DNA of 53,757 nucleotides from an uncultured bacterium. Lineage in GTDB: Bacteria; Bacteroidota; Bacteroidia; CAILMK01. Where the stretch lies: contig CAIKRV010000088.1 in NCBI GenBank assembly GCA_903829945.1, forward strand, positions 1 to 53,757, read 5' to 3'. Below the pieces are notes generated by a model, which worked only from the letters and a program-made list of their open reading frames with translations, was not told the DNA's origin and searched no databases. The translations under genes and the position numbers were made by a program. This document shows, piece by piece, positions 44,296 through 53,757 of the stretch (its first letter is position 1; the number at the start of each line of letters is the position of its first letter).

Positions 44296-45159
44296 ATGAA
44301 AAAGGTATTCCTACTACTTTTTACTGTAACTCTTGCTTTTGCAGGATGTAGCAAGAAAAATGATACCACTCAAGCTGCACCGACAACTACCGGATCTACC
44401 ACTGGCAATACTGATAATTCCAGACCTACGGCATGTTTTGTTACGCCCGGTTTATTTGAAATGATTGACGGATCAGTAACTGTCAATTTTTCTTGCGGTT
44501 GTTCTCAGTTGGCTTATTTTTACGATTGGGATTATGGTGATGGTAGCACACATGATGTAAGTTCATCGGTTAGTCATACCTATACCAAAGCTGGAAAATA
44601 TAAGGTAGTGCTAACGGTATGGAATAAAAATAAAACGGTATCCAGTACTGCCACCAATACCATTACAGTTGGTGAAAGGTATTTAACTAAAATAACCATC
44701 AATTCCATCGATCCTATTGATCAAAGCACAGGATATGCTTGGGATCATAGTGCAACCGGCGGCATCATTAATGGGGTAAGCGATACCACCGGTCCTGATT
44801 TATTTTTAAAAATGGGATATGATACTGCGATGGATTATGTATTCAGTACGGATACCTTTGATGTGGTTGGAGTATATGATAATGTAATTACAGATGCCAG
44901 CGGTGCTATTAAGGGAACTCCTGTAACTTGGGATTTTACCAAAAGCAGCTCAAATTTCTTTAGAAATATTAAGCTAACCAATAAAAAATGGGTGGTTCAA
45001 ATTATGGACAAAACCTATGCACCCGGTGGTGGTGGCGGCAGTAGAAGTATTGGAAGCAGTATAGGATTTAATCCAATTATAACTTTAGGAAGCACCTCTC
45101 CTTCTACCTACCCTCTGACCGGCAAATGGAAAATTACCTTCGAATGGGTCATTCGATAA
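44296..45159 (+). CDS. Lipoprotein with a PKD domain
   Basis: A 287-residue predicted lipoprotein: LLFTVTLAFAGCSKK has a lipobox-like end at Cys18 (Phe at -3 is unusual). A Thr/Gln/Asn linker follows (DTTQAAPTTTGSTTGNTDNS). One PKD domain covers about residues 50-125 (FYDWDYGDGSTHDVSSSVSHTY, KAGKYKVVLTVWNK). The C-terminal part is beta-rich, resembling a C2-like or lectin-like sandwich (LTKITINSIDPIDQ, PDLFLKMGYDTAMDYVF, KWVVQIMDKT). No enzyme motif is seen. It stands alone with a strong terminator directly after it. Confidence 0.82.
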   Translation: MKKVFLLLFTVTLAFAGCSKKNDTTQAAPTTTGSTTGNTDNSRPTACFVTPGLFEMIDGSVTVNFSCGCSQLAYFYDWDYGDGSTHDVSSSVSHTYTKAGKYKVVLTVWNKNKTVSSTATNTITVGERYLTKITINSIDPIDQSTGYAWDHSATGGIINGVSDTTGPDLFLKMGYDTAMDYVFSTDTFDVVGVYDNVITDASGAIKGTPVTWDFTKSSSNFFRNIKLTNKKWVVQIMDKTYAPGGGGGSRSIGSSIGFNPIITLGSTSPSTYPLTGKWKITFEWVIR

Positions 45160-45173
45160 TTTTTAAAGATTTT

Positions 45174-45208
45174 AAAAAAAGCCATCGCCAAAAGCGATGG
45201 CTTTTTTT
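45174..45208 (+). terminator. Intrinsic terminator after the PKD lipoprotein
   Basis: GCCATCGC (45181-45188) pairs with GCGATGGC (45194-45201) around CAAAA, extended by seven A and seven T on either side. It lies 15 bases past the stop. Confidence 0.92.
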
Positions 45209-45233
45209 ATTTATTTTGAAACCATTAGAGTGC

Positions 45234-45264
45234 TTTGAACGTAGTATCAAAATACGTATCTTCG
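45234..45264 (+). promoter_or_regulatory. Promoter of the second type B surface protein gene
   Basis: TTTG at 45234-45237 and TATCTTCG at 45257-45264 are 19 bp apart; the -7 part differs at one base from TAnnTTTG. ATG 45278 lies 13 bases later. Confidence 0.55.
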
Positions 45265-45277
45265 TTTATCATTTTCA

Positions 45278-47911
45278 ATGAAAACTGCTTTCTATTATTG
45301 CCTTAGTGTGCTCCTGCTCCTGCTTGGAACATGGGAAACTGCCTATGCCACTCATAATAGAGCCGGAGAAATTACCTACCGGCAGTTATCAAAATACACT
45401 TATGAAATAACGCTGATAACCTATACGGATTCGAGAAGTACTAATGCAGATAGGCCGGTAATAACTTTGGCTTGGGGTGATAATACGAGCAATGATGTAA
45501 ATCGGGATACCCAAACCCAAATCGGTAATAATACGTTCCGTAATGTTTACATTCAAAATCATACCTATCCCGGCCCGGGAACCTATATTATTCAATTTCA
45601 GGATCCGAATAGGATTCAGAATATTGTTAATATGCTTAATTCTGTGGATGTACCATTTTATGTAGAATCCCAACTGCAAATAAATCCAACTTTTGGACCG
45701 GATCATTCTCCGCGTTTATTAAGGCCTCCTTTGGATTATGCACAAGTAAATGCAATTTTTACACATAATCCCAACGCTTATGATGAAGATGGGGATAGTT
45801 TAAATTTTACTTTAATCCCCCCCAAGCAAGCGCCGGATAAAGACGTTCCCGGCTATTCCACCCCTAGATATTCGAATTATTTTAGCTTGGATCCGCGTTC
45901 TGGAGAGCTGGTATGGAATACTCCTAAAATAACCGGAATTTATAATATTGCCATTTTAATTGAAGAATACCGCAGAGGAATAAAAATTGGATATATTGTT
46001 CGTGATATGCAGATTATAGTAAATGCAGGGAATAATCATCCTCCGGTAATTGATTCATTAAGCGATACTTGTGTACAAGCTGGCAGCGGAACATTCCTAC
46101 ATCTTCCTATCAGTGCAACTGATAAGGATACGAATCAACAAATAACCTTAAGTGCGACAGGAGGTCCATTTTTGCAAAGCATAAAACCTGCTAGTTTTAA
46201 AACGGTAACGGGTACAAGTCCTGTTACTTCATTTTTTGATTGGCAAATTGATTGTTCTCATATTCGCAAACAACCTTATCAAGTGGTCTTCCGAGCGGTG
46301 GACAATGACCCTGCTTTGCCGCTTGCTGATATAAAATATATGAATGTAAGAGTAGTAGGTCCTGCTCCAAAAAATTTAAAAGCTACAGTTTTAGGAAGTG
46401 CTATTACTTTAACATGGCAGCCACCGGATAGCTGTAATGTCCGCGGATATTTTATATACCGAAAAACTGATTCTGCCAGGTGGCAGCACGACTATTGTGA
46501 AATTGGAGTGCCGTCTGCTTTAGGATTCCGACTCATTGATACCATTTTAAATAATACTACCCTTTCCAGAATTGATTCTAACGGTACTGAAGGATTGGCT
46601 CCAGGAGTAAACTACTGTTACTTGATTACCGCCATTTACCTCAATCGTGGACAATTTGATTATGTAGAAGGATATGCCTCCAACCAAGTATGTGCCAGAC
46701 TAAATAAAGATGTACCCGTTATTAACAATGTCAGCGTAAGCCATACAGATGTATTTTTAGGAGGAATTAAAGTAGCCTGGTCTAAACCCTCGCATTTAGA
46801 CACCCTAAAACAACCGGGGCCTTATCGATATATTATCAGTAAAACGGATATTAATAACGTTACCACTACTGCCGGTGCCATTAATAGTCCTTATTTTGGC
46901 ACATTAAAAGATACCATGTTTATTGACTCTCCAATAAATACCAAAGACTATCAATATACCTATAAAATTAATTTTCAAAATACCATTAATGGCACTTTAA
47001 AAAATGAAGGTAAGACCGTAAGTGCTTCTTCTATTTTCCTTAGCACCAGACGTGGCGATCATCGAATTTTTTTAAATTGGAATGTGCATAAACCTTGGAC
47101 CAATTACTACTATGTAATTTATAGAAAAACGGATACTTCCAAGGCTTGGGATTCTCTTAATTTTACTACGCATTTTAACTATACGGATTCTAATTTGCAA
47201 TTGGGAAGGACTTATTGTTACCTCATAAAGTCTGTTGGCTCCTATGGATCGCCCGGTTTTGTTAATCCTATCATTAATTTCTCTGAATATACTTGTGCTG
47301 CGCCTAAAGATACCGTTCCCCCTTGTGCAGTTATTGATAGTGCTGTAGGCAATTGTGATACGCGCAGCAGTACGCTAAATTGGACTGTACCTAATTTGGA
47401 TTGCAATAAAGATGTAGTAAGCTATAAAATTTATTTTGACCCCAAAAAGAATGGAAACTTTAGCGGAATCGATTCCATTCCGGTCATTCAACAAAGTTTT
47501 ACAGATACTAGAGAGGTATTAAGAAACTCAATTGCGGGATGCTATTATGTAACAGCTATTGATTCCTTTGGCAATGAAAGCCCGGCATCCAATATTTGTT
47601 GTGTAGATAATTGTCCTTTATATCATTTACCCAATGTTTTTACGCCTGATAATGATGGTAAAAATGATATTTACATGCCGATGGGTGACTATCGTTTTAT
47701 TGAAAGTGTGGACATGCATATTTACAATCGATGGGGGATGGAAGTATTTAAAACTACAGATCCTGCAATAAAATGGGACGGAAAAGATATGAAAACAGGG
47801 CAAGCACTGGCTGCCGGAACTTATTTTTTCTATTGTATTGTAAAAGAAATCTATTTAGATGGTATAAAAAGCACCCCTCCCATCAGAGGTACGATTACCA
47901 TTATTCGATAA
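45278..47911 (+). CDS. Large surface protein with T9SS type B (gliding-associated) C-terminal domain
   Basis: An 877-residue secreted protein. The signal peptide ends near TAYATH, and the N-terminal module starts NRAGEITYRQLSKYTYEITLITYTD. This is the same kind of opening as in the protein at 28105-31698 (GEITY..., then DxDGDSLxF/Y and EEYR-G-K-GYIVRDMQIIV). The middle holds fibronectin type III-like repeats (APKNLKATVLGSAITLTWQPPDSC; FIYRKTDS; YCYLITAIYL) seen at least three times. The end (LPNVFTPDNDGKNDIYMP...YNRWGMEVFKT...WDGKD...AGTYFFYCIV) is the type B CTD. It should be exported and anchored by PorU/PorV. The role is unknown, possibly adhesive. Confidence 0.9.
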   Translation: MKTAFYYCLSVLLLLLGTWETAYATHNRAGEITYRQLSKYTYEITLITYTDSRSTNADRPVITLAWGDNTSNDVNRDTQTQIGNNTFRNVYIQNHTYPGPGTYIIQFQDPNRIQNIVNMLNSVDVPFYVESQLQINPTFGPDHSPRLLRPPLDYAQVNAIFTHNPNAYDEDGDSLNFTLIPPKQAPDKDVPGYSTPRYSNYFSLDPRSGELVWNTPKITGIYNIAILIEEYRRGIKIGYIVRDMQIIVNAGNNHPPVIDSLSDTCVQAGSGTFLHLPISATDKDTNQQITLSATGGPFLQSIKPASFKTVTGTSPVTSFFDWQIDCSHIRKQPYQVVFRAVDNDPALPLADIKYMNVRVVGPAPKNLKATVLGSAITLTWQPPDSCNVRGYFIYRKTDSARWQHDYCEIGVPSALGFRLIDTILNNTTLSRIDSNGTEGLAPGVNYCYLITAIYLNRGQFDYVEGYASNQVCARLNKDVPVINNVSVSHTDVFLGGIKVAWSKPSHLDTLKQPGPYRYIISKTDINNVTTTAGAINSPYFGTLKDTMFIDSPINTKDYQYTYKINFQNTINGTLKNEGKTVSASSIFLSTRRGDHRIFLNWNVHKPWTNYYYVIYRKTDTSKAWDSLNFTTHFNYTDSNLQLGRTYCYLIKSVGSYGSPGFVNPIINFSEYTCAAPKDTVPPCAVIDSAVGNCDTRSSTLNWTVPNLDCNKDVVSYKIYFDPKKNGNFSGIDSIPVIQQSFTDTREVLRNSIAGCYYVTAIDSFGNESPASNICCVDNCPLYHLPNVFTPDNDGKNDIYMPMGDYRFIESVDMHIYNRWGMEVFKTTDPAIKWDGKDMKTGQALAAGTYFFYCIVKEIYLDGIKSTPPIRGTITIIR

Positions 47912-47990
47912 TTCTTGTAAAGAATATAGATTTTAATTAGGCTATTTTATATTAATAGCTATTTAAATCTATAAATCATTTCTTATTTGT

Positions 47991-47998
47991 TAATTTTG
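47991..47998 (+). promoter_or_regulatory. -7 promoter element of the NagZ/beta-lactamase fusion gene
   Basis: TAATTTTG is an exact TAnnTTTG match and ends 7 bases before ATG 48006, so the mRNA would have a very short or no leader. No clear -33 element is seen. Confidence 0.5.
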
Positions 47999-48005
47999 CG
48001 GCAAA

Positions 48006-50915
48006 ATGAAGCGTTTCCTTTTCGTCATTGTTGGAATAGTATTATTTTTCTCCTCTAAAGCACAGGTAAAAAAATACGATATTTTTCATCCGTCAGGTTG
48101 GGTAGATTCTGCTATGGCATCCATGAGCCCCGAGGAAAAAATAGGTCAATTATTTATGGTGGCCGCTTTTACTGCACCGGATAAGAACAATATTACTAAA
48201 ATGCTCATCCCTTTGATACAAAAGTATCATATTGGAGGAGTAATTTTCTTTAAAGGAGGTCCGGGCAAGGAAGTAATGGCTACAAATGAATTGCAAGAAA
48301 AAAGTAAAATTCCTTTACTGGTAGGTATAGATGCAGAATGGGGTTTATCCATGCGCCTGGATAGTACGCTGAATTATGGATACCAAATGTCTATTGCTGC
48401 GGCAAACGATGATTCCTTAGTGTATAAATTAGGCAAGGAAATGGCGTATGAATGCAAGCGAATAGGAGCACAAATAAATTTTGCTCCGGTTATTGACATT
48501 AATAATAATCCATTGAATCCGGTCATTCATATGCGCTCCTTTGGTGAAAATAAGGAAATGGTTACTCGGAAAGGTTTAATGTATATGCGAGGGATGCAAG
48601 ATGACCATATCCTTGCCGTAGCAAAACACTTCCCGGGCCATGGTAATGTAGATGTGGATTCACATTTAGATTTACCTGTATTAAATCAAAGCAAAGCCAG
48701 TATGGATACGCTCGAATTGTATCCTTTTAAAAAATTGTTTAAAGAAGGTGTTGGTGGAGTAATGACCGCGCATTTGCATATTCCGGCATATGATTCGAGT
48801 TTACATATAGGCGCATCCTTATCCCCGATTGTTTCTACAGGCTTATTGCGATGGACTTTAAATTTTAAAGGCATTGCATTCTCAGACGCATTAAACATGG
48901 GAGGTGTAAGCAAATATTATAGTCCGGGCGAATTGGAAATGAAAGCATTATTGGCGGGTAACGATGTTTTATTATATTCCGAAAATATTCCAAAAGCCAT
49001 TGCTTACATCAAAAGTAAATTGGATAGTGGTTGCATAGACCAAGATTTTATAGACCGAAAAGTTAGAAGAATTTTAATGGTCAAAAAATGGACCGGCTTA
49101 GATAAGTGCACCTATTCAGCAACAGAAAATGTATTTCCGGATCTCAATACACCTACAGGAAAATTATTAAAAAAGAAAATTGCTGAATCCGCTATTACTT
49201 TGGTTCAAAATAAAAAGAATCTTATCCCCATTCGTGATTTAGAAAAATATCGGATTGCTACAGTTGCATTTGGTACCCGGGAACAAATGCCATTTCAGGA
49301 CATGGTAAGAATGTATGCTAATGCTGATGTTTTTACGGTAAGCATGTACGCACGCGATTCTATTTGGACCAAATTGAGGGATACTTTAAAAGCTTATGAT
49401 ATTGTTATTTTTAGCCTTCACTATTTGAGTAATAAAAGTACCTCAAATTACGGACTGACTGAAAAAACTGCTAATTTTATTAATGCTTTTAAAAAAGAAA
49501 AAACAAGTGTTTTGGTTAGTTTTGGAAGCCCCTATGTCCTCTCCCGTTTTCCTGATATGGAAAATATAATTTGTGCCTATCAAGATGAAAGCGGCTTTCA
49601 ATATGCAGCTGCAGAAGCTCTCTTTGGGGCAATTCCAATAAAAGGTAAATTACCGGTAACCTCGTCCTTGGATTATCCTATTGGTACAGGAGTTCAAAGT
49701 TCATTGATTCTGCGTTCCAAATTTGCGGAACCTGAAGCAGCAGGACTGTCCTCTGCAGGCTTGCAACGAATTGATAGCATAGTGCAATTCGCAATGCGCC
49801 AAGGAGCCATGCCCGGCTGTCAGGTATTGGTGGCCAAAGATAACAAGGTAGTTTATTATAAATCATTCGGATATCAAGATTACGACAAAAAAAGAGCCGT
49901 ACAGAATGATGATATTTATGATTTGGCTTCCATCACCAAAGTTGCATCCACCACCTTGGTTGCTATGAAACTTTATGAAGCAGGTAAATTAAAAATGAAC
50001 GAAACGCTGGGTAAGTATTTACCTGAACTTGCAAATACTAATAAAGCTGATCTCAAGATTAGTGAAATTATGACACATCAATCCGGTTTGAAAGAATATT
50101 TTATTTTTTATAAAAAAACATTGAAAAATGGCAAATTAGACAGTAATTTATACTGCAATGAGCCAAATAATACCTTTACCATCCGAGTAGCTGATAAGTT
50201 ATATTTAAGAAAAGGCTATAAAGACACAATTTATAAAATTATTGACACTTCTTCCTTACGTGATCGCGGCAATTTCCACTATAGTGATTTAGGATTTATA
50301 TACATGCAAAGAATTATTGAACGCATTACAGGAAGAAGTCTTGATTATATAGCGGACAGTATTTTCTATCGTCCCCTGGGCCTATCCACCATGACTTATA
50401 AACCAAGAGAAAAAAATGAATTATCAAGGCTTGTACCTACGGAAAATGATACTGAATATAGAAAACAATTAATTCGTGGTGATGTTCATGATCCTTCTGC
50501 TGCAATGCTTGGTGGAGTATCGGGCAATGCAGGTTTGTTTTCAGATGCCAATGACCTTGCTATACTCATGCAGATGCTATTGAACGATGGTACATATGGC
50601 GGAAAGAGATATTTTATGCCCTCTACTGTACAATATTTTATAGCACCTGTATTTGATGGTAACCGTCGGGCTTTAGGCTGGGATAAGCCGGACTTTAGAA
50701 TCCTGAATGGCCCTACCTCCAATTTAGTTTCTCCCGCCACTTTCGGACATACCGGCTTTACAGGTACCTGTGTTTGGGCGGATCCCAAATATAAATTAAC
50801 CTATGTGTTTTTATCCAATAGGGTATGCCCTACTGCTTCCAATCATAAGTTGGTAGAATACAATATTCGCACAAAAATCCAAGATATTATTTACCAATCC
50901 TTAAAAAATCGCTAA
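48006..50915 (+). CDS. Glycoside hydrolase family 3 (NagZ-type) fused to a class C beta-lactamase-like domain
   Basis: A 969-residue exported protein (signal 1-20, ending SSKAQ). Residues about 30-370 form a GH3 N-acetylglucosaminidase: the NagZ signature KHFPGHGNVDVDSHLDLP holds the catalytic His loop, and Asp294 in FSDALNMGG is the nucleophile. A GH3 C-terminal domain follows to about 580. Residues about 585-960 are a serine beta-lactamase/esterase fold with SITK (Ser642, Lys645), YSD in place of YxN, and HTG in place of KTG. The fusion is known in Bacteroidota, and its second domain could be an esterase or DD-peptidase-like enzyme. It should act on peptidoglycan in the periplasm and supply the AnmK pathway. 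No T9SS CTD is present. Confidence 0.93.
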   Translation: MKRFLFVIVGIVLFFSSKAQVKKYDIFHPSGWVDSAMASMSPEEKIGQLFMVAAFTAPDKNNITKMLIPLIQKYHIGGVIFFKGGPGKEVMATNELQEKSKIPLLVGIDAEWGLSMRLDSTLNYGYQMSIAAANDDSLVYKLGKEMAYECKRIGAQINFAPVIDINNNPLNPVIHMRSFGENKEMVTRKGLMYMRGMQDDHILAVAKHFPGHGNVDVDSHLDLPVLNQSKASMDTLELYPFKKLFKEGVGGVMTAHLHIPAYDSSLHIGASLSPIVSTGLLRWTLNFKGIAFSDALNMGGVSKYYSPGELEMKALLAGNDVLLYSENIPKAIAYIKSKLDSGCIDQDFIDRKVRRILMVKKWTGLDKCTYSATENVFPDLNTPTGKLLKKKIAESAITLVQNKKNLIPIRDLEKYRIATVAFGTREQMPFQDMVRMYANADVFTVSMYARDSIWTKLRDTLKAYDIVIFSLHYLSNKSTSNYGLTEKTANFINAFKKEKTSVLVSFGSPYVLSRFPDMENIICAYQDESGFQYAAAEALFGAIPIKGKLPVTSSLDYPIGTGVQSSLILRSKFAEPEAAGLSSAGLQRIDSIVQFAMRQGAMPGCQVLVAKDNKVVYYKSFGYQDYDKKRAVQNDDIYDLASITKVASTTLVAMKLYEAGKLKMNETLGKYLPELANTNKADLKISEIMTHQSGLKEYFIFYKKTLKNGKLDSNLYCNEPNNTFTIRVADKLYLRKGYKDTIYKIIDTSSLRDRGNFHYSDLGFIYMQRIIERITGRSLDYIADSIFYRPLGLSTMTYKPREKNELSRLVPTENDTEYRKQLIRGDVHDPSAAMLGGVSGNAGLFSDANDLAILMQMLLNDGTYGGKRYFMPSTVQYFIAPVFDGNRRALGWDKPDFRILNGPTSNLVSPATFGHTGFTGTCVWADPKYKLTYVFLSNRVCPTASNHKLVEYNIRTKIQDIIYQSLKNR

Positions 50916-50976
50916 TTTGCCGCTCTTAGGTGTAGTTTTTGCTAAATATTAATAAAGCTCACACATTAGACTAAAA

Positions 50977-53757
50977 TTGGGTAACTTTCTCAATAAACGA
51001 TTCTTCCTATTGGCTACAGGGCTTGCATTAATTACTATTGCATTGCTTTGTGAAAGCCTTTTTTCTCCATTAATTGATTCTTGTTATCACAAAGTACGTA
51101 TTGCTACTGCTTTATCCAACCTACATCAAAAAGAAAAAATAGCAGATGAAATGTTGGAATTTGCTAAAAAAGAAAATCCATATCAACATGAAAATTGGTT
51201 TCTTTATAAAGCGAAAAAAGAAGGCATATTTTTTTATATATATTCGGCTAGTAATTTACATGTATCTTTTTGGACCACTAACTCCATTTTGCCCAAGGTG
51301 GCTCCTTTCCAAGATACCACCATTATGGAAAGCTTGGCTAATGGGTATTACATGCAAAAAAATACTTATTACAAGGATTTAATTTATATTACTTTAATAC
51401 CGGTGGAATATAATTATTCCATCCACAATAATTATCTTCAAAATAGTTTTGTACTTAACAGCAATAGCTTTGAAAATTTTCATATTTCATTAAAAAAGGA
51501 AAAAGAGGGCACACCCTTTTATAGTAATAAAGGACTATATTTATTTAATCTCCAAGTAGGCAAAAAAACCCATAATTATTATTGGATTGGCTGGCTATTT
51601 ATAATCGGATTATCCTGTTATTGCATGTATATTAATGGCTGGTTAGTTCAATTAATTTCCAGTAAAAGGGTTTTAAAAGGAATTGCATTATATGCTATAA
51701 GTATAATATTACCGCTAGTGGTTTGGTATATTTATCCTTATCCGAAATCATTATTTGAATGGCATTTATTTAGCCCGGAACTTTATGCAAGTTCCAGCAT
51801 TCTTTCATCATTAGGATATTTATTAATCTTAAGCTCCATTACTTGTTGGTCATTTAGAATATTCAGCCACCTTAGAATAGCCACCCTCCCTAAACAGTTT
51901 AGGAAAGTATTTGTTTTTATCCAAATACTTGCTCTCATTTGTTTATCGAATGTAATTTATGCCGTAGTAAAGAGTTTGGTTTCAGATTCAAAATTATCTT
52001 TAGACTTAGGTAATATTTCTGAAATATCCATTTATACTTTAGGCGCCTTAGGAGCCATTACCGGTTTCGTATTGGCATTTTTCATTTTACTACATTGTAC
52101 CATAAAAAATGCTTTTAAACTGCTGCATGGAAGAAAGTCTATGTATTTGTTTATTGCATCAGCAGGAATAATTATCACCACTATTTCCTTAACACTATAT
52201 CATTTTTCAAGTGTAGGTTTAGTGTTTGCGTTTATATGTTTATTATTATACACTAACCGGTATAAAAAGACTGCGCCTGATAGATTGATTGGTTTAGCCA
52301 TACTTATTGCCGCCTTATTTATAACAACAGCCTTATCCATAAATAATGCAGCAAAAACAAAGGAAATACAAAAAGTATTAGCTTCTACCTTATTTTCCGA
52401 ACGTGACGCCATCGGAGAATATATGTTTGGAGATGTATATGAAAACATAAAAAATGACAATTATTTAGGTGATTACTTTTATTATAAAACACCATTGCTT
52501 TCTCAAAATATTTTAAAGCAAAGATTAATTCAATTATACCTATCGGGATACTATAGCAAATACGATATGGAATTGCTTAGTTTTACCCCGGCCGGCACAC
52601 CCTATAAAGGAAATTATGATAATTCATTTGATTTTTATACCGGATTAATTAATACCAATAAGGCTGTACCGGCCAGAGATGATAGTTCCTTATATTTTTT
52701 AAATTCATATAATGGACTACCTGCTTATTTATCCTTTATTCCGGTCATTAAGGATGGGAATTTTTTAGGAACTTTAGTTTTATTATTTACACAAAAAGCT
52801 TTTTATGAAGAAAGTATTTATCCCGAATTATTACTTTCAGAGAATTTAAAACCACTCAAGAGATTACAAGAATACTCCTATGCTATTTATGTTAATAATT
52901 ATCTCATTACGCAGAAAGGAGCATGCAGTTATGATGAAGCATTGAAACCTAAATTTCAAAGCAAAAAAATGTATGCTTATATCAGCGATGAAGGATACCA
53001 GCATTTTATTTATCATCTATCTCCCGAGCAAACTATCATAGTAAGTGATAAGGAGGATGATTTGCTATACTATACTGCTACATTTTCCTTTATATTGTTT
53101 TTCTTTATCGCTTTCTTGGCCATTATTATATTGTTCCGATTAATTTTTATAGGCGTATTTGCAAAAAATTCAAAAGGTTTAAATGCCGTTATTTCACGTA
53201 TAACCGTATTGTGGAGAAATTTATCCTTCCGCGCCAAAGTTTTAATTTCTATTATAAGTAGTGTTACCTTAGCATTATTCCTTATTGGCTTTACCACCAT
53301 TAAGTATATCTCTTATCATTATTCAGAGGAAGAGCTTCTTAAATTAAATACTAAAACCAGAGCCATAAAAGAACGTCTGGAAACACAGCTTAAAAATGAT
53401 TTACTACTGGCACCACAGCCGGGAGAAGAACTTACGAGCATAGTAAAAAGTCTATCCAAATTGTATCAAACCGATATAAATGTATATGATATTGATGGTA
53501 AATTATTGGGTTATTCTCAGCCGGTAATTTATGACAAAAAATTAATTCAGCCAAGGATGGAGCCGGAGGCCTATTTTAATTTTATTGCTCTCAATAAATC
53601 ACAATTGCAAAGTGAGGAACAAATAGGCAAACTTAATTACATTGCCGCCTATATGCCTTTAAGAAATTATAATAATCATACGGCCGGTTTTGTAAGCTTA
53701 CCTTATTTTGCCAAGGAACGTGAACTGGATGATGCTATTTCTTCATTTCTGGAAGCA
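50977..53757 (+). CDS. Large membrane sensor protein, probable histidine kinase N-terminal part (cut by right edge)
   Basis: One frame is open from TTG 50977 to the last base: 927 codons with no stop. I checked it codon by codon. The first in-frame stop upstream is TAA 50953-50955. About 11 membrane spans are visible: 9-29, a cluster of eight at 202-454, 699-722 and 753-774. They separate three outside segments: 30-200, 455-698 (Cache-like, LSFIPVIKDGNFLGTLVL) and 775-920 (NVYDIDGKLLGYSQP, IGKLNYIAAYMPLRN, FVSLPYFAKERELDDAI). This architecture is typical of very long Bacteroidota sensor histidine kinases, whose HAMP and kinase domains would lie beyond the window. No ATG lies before residue 59. 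The signal sensed is unknown. Confidence 0.75.
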   Translation, partial: MGNFLNKRFFLLATGLALITIALLCESLFSPLIDSCYHKVRIATALSNLHQKEKIADEMLEFAKKENPYQHENWFLYKAKKEGIFFYIYSASNLHVSFWTTNSILPKVAPFQDTTIMESLANGYYMQKNTYYKDLIYITLIPVEYNYSIHNNYLQNSFVLNSNSFENFHISLKKEKEGTPFYSNKGLYLFNLQVGKKTHNYYWIGWLFIIGLSCYCMYINGWLVQLISSKRVLKGIALYAISIILPLVVWYIYPYPKSLFEWHLFSPELYASSSILSSLGYLLILSSITCWSFRIFSHLRIATLPKQFRKVFVFIQILALICLSNVIYAVVKSLVSDSKLSLDLGNISEISIYTLGALGAITGFVLAFFILLHCTIKNAFKLLHGRKSMYLFIASAGIIITTISLTLYHFSSVGLVFAFICLLLYTNRYKKTAPDRLIGLAILIAALFITTALSINNAAKTKEIQKVLASTLFSERDAIGEYMFGDVYENIKNDNYLGDYFYYKTPLLSQNILKQRLIQLYLSGYYSKYDMELLSFTPAGTPYKGNYDNSFDFYTGLINTNKAVPARDDSSLYFLNSYNGLPAYLSFIPVIKDGNFLGTLVLLFTQKAFYEESIYPELLLSENLKPLKRLQEYSYAIYVNNYLITQKGACSYDEALKPKFQSKKMYAYISDEGYQHFIYHLSPEQTIIVSDKEDDLLYYTATFSFILFFFIAFLAIIILFRLIFIGVFAKNSKGLNAVISRITVLWRNLSFRAKVLISIISSVTLALFLIGFTTIKYISYHYSEEELLKLNTKTRAIKERLETQLKNDLLLAPQPGEELTSIVKSLSKLYQTDINVYDIDGKLLGYSQPVIYDKKLIQPRMEPEAYFNFIALNKSQLQSEEQIGKLNYIAAYMPLRNYNNHTAGFVSLPYFAKERELDDAISSFLEA

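Noticed and set aside
51146-51382. A 78-residue plus frame near the right end
   Set aside because: It is in a different frame from the 927-codon membrane protein that covers the same bases and has coherent membrane spans.
53070-53300. A basic 76-residue minus frame near the right end
   Set aside because: It is opposite a clear membrane-span region of the sensor gene and looks like an AT-rich mirror.

Overview
The window is a chromosomal segment of an AT-rich, Bacteroidota-type bacterium. The evidence is: type IX secretion system (T9SS) genes (PorU, PorV, PorP/SprF and a GldJ/GldK-like lipoprotein); several T9SS-exported proteins with type A or type B C-terminal sorting domains; lineage-typical families (DUF3276/PUR, DUF4476, DUF5686, START-like SRPBCC, ABC-F with a Bacteroidota-style second domain); almost no Shine-Dalgarno sequences; and many matches to the Bacteroidota promoter (TTTG or TTG, 19-21 bp, then TAnnTTTG). 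A Chitinophagia/Sphingobacteriia-like lineage is likely, but I cannot fix the genus from sequence alone. No mobile element, CRISPR array, tRNA or rRNA was seen.

Layout. 1-7965: the end of an unknown gene, then a T9SS island with gldJ-like and porP on the minus strand and porU and porV on the plus strand. 8019-11928: ispF (isoprenoid precursor synthesis), then an opposing uvrA-ribE operon (DNA repair, riboflavin). 12096-17270: an ECF sigma factor, a small possible partner, then a three-gene envelope operon (LPP20-like, FlgT-like and DUF4476 proteins) with its own promoter, a leader hairpin and a very strong terminator. 17284-21782: a minus operon for a small protein, a DUF5686 outer-membrane protein and a T9SS-exported PKD protein. 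21899-24289: a short-chain polyprenyl synthase converging on a large helical protein of unknown function. 24364-31698: two very large exported adhesin-like proteins flanking a small exported protein. 31776-34845: PUR-family nucleic-acid-binding protein, thiolase, AnmK and a 32-residue membrane peptide. 34931-41434: M1 aminopeptidase with a START protein, a SirB1-like protein, and a minus group for SRPBCC, NrnA, CsaA and peroxiredoxin. 41601-50915: ABC-F ATPase, DUF72, PKD lipoprotein, a second type B T9SS protein and a NagZ/beta-lactamase fusion. 50977-53757: a 927-codon reading frame that runs off the right edge, with 11 predicted membrane segments, probably the sensory half of a histidine kinase.

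Connections. PorU, PorV, PorP and the GldJ-like lipoprotein belong to the machine that exports and anchors at least four other proteins encoded here (17284-18873, 24364-27456, 28105-31698, 45278-47911). The NagZ-like hydrolase and AnmK are consecutive steps of peptidoglycan recycling. The least understood unit is the ECF sigma / small protein / LPP20-FlgT-DUF4476 region at 12096-17270, which carries domains related to flagellar outer-membrane accessory proteins in a genome segment that otherwise looks like a gliding, non-flagellated bacterium.

Several start codons were moved inward (porU, thiolase, anmK, the SirB1-like gene), because the longer forms would begin inside a TAnnTTTG-like promoter element.
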